A stretch of DNA of 11,121 bases, from assembly GCA_905211675.1 (NCBI GenBank), contig CAJMBP010000048.1, positions 1 to 11,121 on the forward strand. Reading direction: 5' to 3'. The translations under genes were made by a program, and so were the position numbers. The stretch comes from an uncultured Oscillospiraceae bacterium. GTDB lineage: Bacteria > Bacillota > Clostridia > Oscillospirales > Acutalibacteraceae. Shown here in pieces: positions 5,948 to 11,121 of this stretch (positions are counted from its first letter, which is position 1; each line of letters starts with the position of its first letter). The notes under the pieces were generated by a model that worked only from the letters and a program-made list of their open reading frames with translations, had not been told where the DNA came from and ran no database searches.

Positions 5948-8191
5948 TTGGCTCCAAGAAAGAAAAAAGAACCGGAAAAAACCGCAAAAAAGCCCCAAAG
6001 CAACGCCTATATCGCAGGGGCGGGCACCGTTGTAGAAAGCTTGGTTACCGAAACGCTGAAATCAAATTTTATGCCCTATGCCATGAGCGTAATAGTTTCG
6101 CGCGCCATACCCGAAATCGACGGATTCAAGCCCTCGCACCGCAAGCTGCTTTACACAATGTACAATATGGGCTTGCTTAAAGGCTCAACCGTTAAATCGG
6201 CAAACATTGTGGGTAGAACAATGCAGCTTAACCCGCACGGCGACGCCGCCATTTATGAAACTATGGTAAGACTAAGCGCGGGCAACGAGGCACTGCTTCA
6301 CCCTTATGTTATGTCAAAGGGCTCGTTCGGCAAGGCCTATTCGCGCGATATGCAGTGCGCGGCGTCCCGTTATACCGAGGCAAAGCTTGCACCCATAGCC
6401 GAAGAGCTTTTTACCGATATAGATAAAGATACGGTTGATTTTGTGGATAACTATGACGCCACAATGAAAGAGCCGGTGCTGTTTCCTGTGACATTCCCGT
6501 CAATACTCGTGAATGCCAATATGGGTATTGCGGCAGGTATGGCAAGCAATATTTGCCCTTTTAATCTGCGCGAGGTGTGCGAAACCACCGTTGCTTATAT
6601 TAAAGATAACGATATAAATGTGGCAGATACGCTTATCGCCCCCGATTTTCCGATAGGCGGACAGCTTTTATATAACCGCGCCGAAATGGAAAAGATTTAC
6701 GAAACGGGGCGCGGCAGCTTTAAGGTCAGAGGTACCTATGTTTATGACAAGTCAAATAACTGTATTGACATAAAATCTATACCTCCTACCACCACAACAG
6801 AAGCGATAATCGAAAAGGTTATTGAGCTTGTAAAGGCTAAAAAAATTACCGAAATCAATGACATCCGAGACGAAACCGATCTTAACGGTTTACAGATTAC
6901 GGTTGACTTAAAGCGCGGTATTGACCCCGAAAGGCTTATGAAAAAGCTTTTCAAAATGACGCCTTTACAGGACAGCTTTTCCTGCAACTTCAATATTCTT
7001 ATAGCCTCAAGCCCCATGGTGCTCGGCGTTAAAGAGATTATAAGCGAGTGGGTTGCTTTTCGCTGTGAGTGCGTAAGACGCAGGGTTTACTTTAAGCTTG
7101 AAAAGGCAAATCAAAAACTGCATTTGCTTAAAGGTATGCAAAAAATATTGCTTGACATTGACAAAGCAATCAAAATAGTTCGCGATACAAAAGAGGAAAA
7201 AGAGGTTGTGCCCAACCTTATGATAGGCTTCGGTATAGACGAAATTCAAGCCGAATATGTAGCCGAAATAAAGCTTCGCCATTTAAACCGCGAATATATT
7301 TTAAAACGCCTCGACGAAATAGAAAATTTAGAAAAAGAAATTGAAGAAATGCAGTCAATTCTTGATTCTAAAGCTAAAATTAAAAAGATAATAGTAAACG
7401 AGCTTGAAGAGGTTATTAAAAAATACGGTCAAGACCGTAAAACGCAGATAATCGCGGCAGACGAGGAGACGGTTGAAGACGCGGCGGAGGCGGTTGACAA
7501 CTCGCCCGTAACGCTTTTCTTTACAAAAGACGGTTATTTCAAAAAAATAACGCCGCAGTCTTTGCGTATGAGCGGCGAGCAAAAGCTAAAAGAGGGCGAC
7601 GAGATAACGCAGGTTATCGAGTCGAGTAACGACAAAGATCTACTGTTTTTTACCACAAACGCTCAGGTTTATAAAAGCCGCGTAATTGACTTTGCCGACG
7701 GAAAGGCGAGCGCACTCGGCGACTTTGTTGCGGGCAAGCTCGGTTACGACGAGGGCGAAGCCAGCCTTTATATGATAGAAACAAAAGATTATTCCGGCTT
7801 TGTGATTTTTGTGTTTGACAACGGCAGGGTGGCTAAGGTTCCGCTTAAATCATACGAAACCAAAACCAACCGTAAAAAGCTTATTAAAGCGTATTGCGAA
7901 AAGCATAAGCTTCATACAATTATGTACTTTAAGCAGGACTGTGATATTTTGCTTAAATCTACAAACGGCAGAATGTTGCTTGTAAATACAGCCTTGATTC
8001 CCGCAAAAGCAACAAAGGACAACGGCGGCATTGCCGTTATGACGCAAAAGAAGGGACAGCGCGTATTTACGGCAGAGCCGTATGAGACCGACAGTCTTGA
8101 AAATCCGCACCGTTACCGCACAAAAAATCTGCCCGCAGCAGGTGCGTTGCCGCAAACGGGCAAGGCCACTCAAACTGCGCTTGACATATAG
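5948..8191 (+). CDS. Type IIA DNA topoisomerase subunit A, divergent GyrA/ParC-like
   Basis: DNA-cleaving subunit partnering the upstream B subunit. A Lys-rich tail (1-17) precedes the winged-helix domain: DGFKPSHRKLL (58-68), HGDAAIYET (97-105) and the active-site R141-Y142 in ASRYTEAKL. The tower domain follows, then a coiled coil (about 440-510) and a C-terminal domain of repeated short beta segments (from ~520) that resembles a reduced ParC/GyrA pinwheel. No GyrA box (QRRGGKG type) is visible, which argues against true gyrase supercoiling. Length 747 aa is shorter than typical GyrA (~820 or more). Odd points: GNFGSVDGD of GyrA is replaced by GSFGKAYSRD; the quinolone-contact Ser and Asp are A100 and E104; and the GyrA DNA-bending Ile position is F183. 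It shares a transcript with subunit B, and no terminator follows. A topo IV-like decatenase is my best inference, with moderate certainty. Confidence 0.93.
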   Translation: MAPRKKKEPEKTAKKPQSNAYIAGAGTVVESLVTETLKSNFMPYAMSVIVSRAIPEIDGFKPSHRKLLYTMYNMGLLKGSTVKSANIVGRTMQLNPHGDAAIYETMVRLSAGNEALLHPYVMSKGSFGKAYSRDMQCAASRYTEAKLAPIAEELFTDIDKDTVDFVDNYDATMKEPVLFPVTFPSILVNANMGIAAGMASNICPFNLREVCETTVAYIKDNDINVADTLIAPDFPIGGQLLYNRAEMEKIYETGRGSFKVRGTYVYDKSNNCIDIKSIPPTTTTEAIIEKVIELVKAKKITEINDIRDETDLNGLQITVDLKRGIDPERLMKKLFKMTPLQDSFSCNFNILIASSPMVLGVKEIISEWVAFRCECVRRRVYFKLEKANQKLHLLKGMQKILLDIDKAIKIVRDTKEEKEVVPNLMIGFGIDEIQAEYVAEIKLRHLNREYILKRLDEIENLEKEIEEMQSILDSKAKIKKIIVNELEEVIKKYGQDRKTQIIAADEETVEDAAEAVDNSPVTLFFTKDGYFKKITPQSLRMSGEQKLKEGDEITQVIESSNDKDLLFFTTNAQVYKSRVIDFADGKASALGDFVAGKLGYDEGEASLYMIETKDYSGFVIFVFDNGRVAKVPLKSYETKTNRKKLIKAYCEKHKLHTIMYFKQDCDILLKSTNGRMLLVNTALIPAKATKDNGGIAVMTQKKGQRVFTAEPYETDSLENPHRYRTKNLPAAGALPQTGKATQTALDI

Positions 8192-8209
8192 CGCAATCGG
8201 CGGTAAAAT
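8181..8209 (+). promoter_or_regulatory. Near-consensus promoter for valS, overlapping the end of topoisomerase subunit A
   Basis: A perfect TTGACA (8181-8186) and TAAAAT (8204-8209) are separated by exactly 17 bases. The subunit A stop codon (8189-8191) lies in the spacer. The predicted transcription start is near 8216, giving valS a leader of about 150 nt. A 6-bp inverted repeat, TGCGCT/AGCGCA (8176-8181 and 8190-8195), brackets the -35 and could be an operator. Confidence 0.7.
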
Positions 8210-8214
8210 AAAAA

Positions 8215-8288
8215 ACCGTCCGAAAGCGGTATGCCGTGAAGTGTTCATGGCAAATGCATCTCGGGCGGCCTGTCCGCCGCGAAATGCA
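8215..8288 (+). ncRNA. Structured valS leader or possible small RNA (three successive hairpins)
   Basis: Directly after the predicted start come a weak hairpin ACCG/CGGT (8215-8230), a 9-bp hairpin TGCCGTGAA/TTCATGGCA with a GTG triloop and one G-U pair (8232-8252), and a long hairpin TGCATCTCG-GGCGG with a CCTGT loop (8255-8288; one mismatch, one bulge). No T-run follows, so these are not a standard terminator. Bases 8289-8369 are AT-rich and lead to the valS SD. The T-box core AGGGTGGNACCGCG, common ahead of Firmicute synthetase genes, is absent. It could be a cis-acting leader, an sRNA or a dispersed palindromic element. Structure is seen; function is unknown. Confidence 0.4.
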
Positions 8289-8369
8289 AACGCCGTTACT
8301 CGTGGCTGACAATATTTAATATTTACAAAATTTTTTAAATTATACATTACCTTTGGAGCTGGTAAATTT

Positions 8370-11003
8370 ATGAATAAAGAACTTGCTAAACAATATGACC
8401 CTAAAGAGGTTGAGGACCGCATTTATAAAATGTGGCTCGACGGCAAATACTTTCACGCCAAATGTGAAAAGGGAAAGGATACCTACACAATAGTTATTCC
8501 GCCGCCCAACATTACGGGGCAGTTGCACATGGGTCACGCGCTTGACAACACCTTGCAGGATATTCTCATTCGCTTTAAGCGTATGCAGGGCTATGACACG
8601 CTTTGGGTGCCGGGAACCGACCACGCGTCTATTGCTACAGAAGCAAAAATAGTTGAAGCCATGAAAAAAGAGGGCATCACAAAAGAAGATATCGGGCGTG
8701 AGGGCTTTTTGGAGCGCGCTTGGGCTTGGAAAAAGCAATACGGCGGCAGAATTATCGAACAGCTTAAAAAGTTAGGCTCTTCGTGCGACTGGGACCGCGA
8801 GCGTTTTACGCTTGACGAGGGTTGCAGTAAGGCCGTAAAGGATGTTTTTGTAAAGCTTTATGAAAAAGGACTCATATACCGTGGCGAGCGAATAATCAAC
8901 TGGTGCCCGCACTGTAAAACCTCAATTTCGGACGCCGAGGTTGAATATGAGGAGCAGGCAGGACATTTTTGGCATTTGCGTTATCCCTTTGCCGACGGCA
9001 GCGGATATTTAGAACTTGCGACAACCCGACCCGAAACGCTGCTTGGAGATACGGCGGTTGCTGTTAATCCGAATGATGAAAGATATAAAGGTTTAGTAGG
9101 CAAAGAGCTTATATTGCCTATTGTTCACCGTAAAATACCGGTTATTGCCGACGATTATGTTGAAACGGATTTCGGTACGGGTGTTGTTAAAATTACGCCT
9201 GCGCACGACCCCAACGACTTTGAGGTAGGTCTTCGCCACAATCTGCCCGTAATCTGCGTAATGACCGATGACGCAAAGATAGTAAACGATTACCCAAAAT
9301 ATGCGGGAATGGACCGCTATGAGGCTCGCAAGGCAATAGTTGCCGACCTTGAAGCCGAGGGCGCGCTCGTAAAGGTTGAAGACTACACACATAATGTAGG
9401 CACATGCTACCGTTGCGGCACAACCGTTGAACCGTCTGTTTCAAAACAGTGGTTTGTAAAAATGAAGCCGCTTGCGGCGCCCGCAATAAAAGCCGTTAAA
9501 AACGGTGATACAAAATTTGTACCTCAGCGTTTTGAAAAGGTATATTTCCATTGGCTCGAAAATATACGAGATTGGTGCATTTCGCGTCAGCTTTGGTGGG
9601 GTCACAGAATACCGGCTTGGTACTGCAAGGATTGCGGCGAGATTACCGTGTCACGCGATGATGTTCACAAATGCGCTCATTGTCAGAGCGAAAATATCTA
9701 TCAGGACCCCGACACATTAGACACTTGGTTTTCATCGGCACTTTGGCCTTTCTCAACACTCGGCTGGCCCGATGAAACCGAAGATTTTAAGCATTATTAC
9801 CCGACAAACACACTTGTTACGGGTTATGATATTATTCCTTTCTGGGTAATGCGTATGATGTTCTCGGGATTAGAGCAGACGGGTCAGGTTCCCTTTGATA
9901 CCGTTCTTATTCACGGTCTTGTACGCGACTCACAGGGAAGAAAGATGTCAAAGTCGCTCGGTAACGGCGTTGACCCGCTTGAAGTAATTGACACCTACGG
10001 CGCCGACGCGCTTAGATTTTCGCTTGCTACCGGCAACAGCCCGGGCAACGATATGCGTTATATACCCGAACGCGTTGAGGCAAGCCGCAACTTTGCCAAC
10101 AAAATCTGGAACGCGGCAAGATTTATTCTTATGAATCTTGAGGATGATGAAGTTCTGCCGCTTAATACAGCCGACCTTGCACTTGAAGACAAGTGGATAA
10201 TTTCGAAATACAACACACTTGTACGCGATGTTACCGAAAATCTTGAACGCTTTGAGCTCGGTATGGCGGTGCAAAAGCTTTATGACTTTATTTGGGATGT
10301 ATTCTGTGATTGGTATATCGAAATTTGCAAGTCGCGCTTAAACGGTGAAGATAAAACGGCAAAGGATACCGCACGCAGTGTACTGACTTATGTGTTTACA
10401 AATACACTCGCTTTACTGCACCCGTTTATGCCGTTTATAACCGAAGAAATCTGGCAGACAATGCCGCACATGGGTGACGCGCTCATGGTTACAAGCTGGC
10501 CTGTTTTCTGTGAAGAATACAACTTCGCTGCAGAAGAAGCGGAATTTGAAAAGATTATGCTTGTAATTAAGGCTATAAGAAATCGCCGTGCCGAAATGAA
10601 TGTTCCGCCGTCTAAAAAGGCAAAGGTTTGTATTCAGACAAGCTTTGCCGACACATTTAGTACGGGCACATCATATATCTGCCGTTTGGCTTCTGCTTCC
10701 GAAGTAGAAATCGGCGATAACTTTGAAAGCGAGGGCGCAGTTCGTGTTGTTACCGACGCCGCCACCGTTTATATGCCTATGAAAGAGCTTGTTGATATTG
10801 AGGGCGAGCTTTCAAGACTTAACAAAGATTTGCAAAAGGCCGTTGCCGATAAAGAATTCTTTGAAAAGAAGCTTAATAACGAGGGCTTTATTGCAAAGGC
10901 TCCGGCCGCTGTTGTCGAACAGCAAAAGCAGGGACTTGTAAAGGCGCTTGATAAAATCAAGATGATTGAAGACAGCATTAACGAAATCAAGGCTCTCGGT
11001 TAA
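8370..11003 (+). CDS. valS: Valyl-tRNA synthetase
   Basis: Class I aminoacyl-tRNA synthetase that charges tRNA-Val and edits mischarged Thr-tRNA. Of 877 aa, close to the B. subtilis enzyme. In order: a Rossmann catalytic core with the HIGH-type motif HMGH (53-56) inside PPPNITGQLHMGH; WCPHC; the CP1 editing domain with TTRPET (218-223) and HDPNDFEVG; CxxC pairs (CYRC, CKDC, CAHC) that suggest zinc ribbons; the second catalytic motif KMSKS (525-529); a helical anticodon-binding domain (about 610-760); and the C-terminal ValS coiled-coil arm (about 808-877). The ATG lies 11 bases after GGAG (8355-8358). It has its own promoter and a structured leader but no recognisable T-box, so regulation differs from that of many Firmicute synthetase genes. 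Complete and apparently functional. Confidence 0.98.
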   Translation: MNKELAKQYDPKEVEDRIYKMWLDGKYFHAKCEKGKDTYTIVIPPPNITGQLHMGHALDNTLQDILIRFKRMQGYDTLWVPGTDHASIATEAKIVEAMKKEGITKEDIGREGFLERAWAWKKQYGGRIIEQLKKLGSSCDWDRERFTLDEGCSKAVKDVFVKLYEKGLIYRGERIINWCPHCKTSISDAEVEYEEQAGHFWHLRYPFADGSGYLELATTRPETLLGDTAVAVNPNDERYKGLVGKELILPIVHRKIPVIADDYVETDFGTGVVKITPAHDPNDFEVGLRHNLPVICVMTDDAKIVNDYPKYAGMDRYEARKAIVADLEAEGALVKVEDYTHNVGTCYRCGTTVEPSVSKQWFVKMKPLAAPAIKAVKNGDTKFVPQRFEKVYFHWLENIRDWCISRQLWWGHRIPAWYCKDCGEITVSRDDVHKCAHCQSENIYQDPDTLDTWFSSALWPFSTLGWPDETEDFKHYYPTNTLVTGYDIIPFWVMRMMFSGLEQTGQVPFDTVLIHGLVRDSQGRKMSKSLGNGVDPLEVIDTYGADALRFSLATGNSPGNDMRYIPERVEASRNFANKIWNAARFILMNLEDDEVLPLNTADLALEDKWIISKYNTLVRDVTENLERFELGMAVQKLYDFIWDVFCDWYIEICKSRLNGEDKTAKDTARSVLTYVFTNTLALLHPFMPFITEEIWQTMPHMGDALMVTSWPVFCEEYNFAAEEAEFEKIMLVIKAIRNRRAEMNVPPSKKAKVCIQTSFADTFSTGTSYICRLASASEVEIGDNFESEGAVRVVTDAATVYMPMKELVDIEGELSRLNKDLQKAVADKEFFEKKLNNEGFIAKAPAAVVEQQKQGLVKALDKIKMIEDSINEIKALG

Positions 11004-11015
11004 AATAATAAATTC

Positions 11016-11049
11016 AAAAGAGAGCCGATGTATATTTCGGCTCTCTTTT
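11016..11049 (+). terminator. Intrinsic terminator of valS
   Basis: A 13-bp perfect stem, AAAAGAGAGCCGA (11016-11028) with TCGGCTCTCTTTT (11037-11049), closes an 8-nt loop; the Ts of the 3' arm form the U-tract. It starts 12 bases after the stop. GGCTCTC in the last valS codons (10991-10997) could alternatively pair with GAGAGCC of the 5' arm. Confidence 0.88.
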
Positions 11050-11054
11050 CTATT

Positions 11055-11106
11055 ACAGCAGATGTATTTTTCTGTATCAAAAATCTAATAAGCTTTAAGC
11101 TGCTGT
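11055..11106 (+). repeat. Inverted repeat ACAGCAG/CTGCTGT before the next gene
   Basis: A perfect 7-bp inverted repeat (11055-11061 and 11100-11106) is separated by 38 bases of AT-rich sequence. The right arm touches the SD GGGGAGG (11107-11113), so pairing in RNA could affect ribosome access. No convincing promoter was found in this stretch. Confidence 0.35.
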
Positions 11107-11121
11107 GGGGAGGTTGTATGG
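11107..11121 (+). CDS. Probable start of the next gene (only the first four bases in window)
   Basis: GGGGAGG (11107-11113) is followed after 4 bases by ATG (11118-11120) at the window edge. The product cannot be told. folC follows valS in some Firmicutes, but nothing in the visible bases supports or excludes it. Confidence 0.45.

Noticed and set aside
8200..8230. Possible - strand terminator (ACCG stem followed by a T-rich run when read in reverse)
   Set aside because: Only a 4-bp stem, and no - strand gene needs termination here.
8082..8309. A 75-codon + strand frame overlapping the end of topoisomerase subunit A and running through the valS leader
   Set aside because: Two thirds lies over a strong hairpin region or inside the real gene in another frame; composition is Arg/Pro/Ala-rich with no SD or known motif.
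8216..8369. T-box riboswitch before valS
   Set aside because: No AGGGTGGNACCGCG core, no terminator/antiterminator pair with a U-tract, and the leader is too short for a typical T-box.
7850..8422. A 190-codon - strand frame across the subunit A end, the leader and the valS start
   Set aside because: Antisense to two certain genes, no SD or promoter, and no recognisable domain; a shadow of the coding strand.
11053..11080. Promoter for the gene starting at 11118 (TTACAG/TATCAA)
   Set aside because: Both hexamers are weak and no clear start is implied; too little downstream sequence to judge.

Overview
The window looks like chromosomal housekeeping DNA of a Gram-positive, anaerobe-type Firmicute, probably class Clostridia and perhaps Oscillospirales. 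This rests on a PolC-type replicative polymerase, an M23/G5 cell-wall peptidase, a divergent type IIA topoisomerase pair of a kind I associate with Clostridia, and strong SD/sigma-A signals. Apart from the first ~650-830 bases, codon use is uniform, with many CTT (Leu) and ATA (Ile) codons. All genes are on the + strand. No tRNA, rRNA, IS element or CRISPR array was seen.

Layout: (1) 1-2342, the C-terminal part of polC, from within the PHP region to a clamp-binding tail, followed by an intrinsic terminator. (2) 2457-3773, an independently promoted membrane-anchored G5-M23 endopeptidase. Its best-supported start codon is ATT, and its promoter carries a perfect match to the published WalR box plus a degenerate second copy; a long-loop terminator follows. 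(3) 3852-8191, a promoter and a two-gene operon encoding a divergent GyrB/ParE-like and GyrA/ParC-like pair, both starting with TTG. (4) 8181-8369, a near-consensus promoter straddling the end of the subunit A gene, and a ~150-nt leader with successive hairpins but no T-box signature, leading to (5) valS, 8370-11003, which ends in a strong terminator. (6) The last bases hold an SD and ATG that probably start the next gene.

The genes serve DNA replication (polC), chromosome topology and decatenation (topoisomerase pair), envelope remodelling (M23) and translation (valS). Each unit has its own promoter or terminator, so they are neighbours rather than one pathway. No new multi-gene system is evident. 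The items most worth checking are the codon-usage break inside polC, the WalR-like control and ATT start of the peptidase, the altered motifs in the topoisomerase pair, and the structured valS leader.
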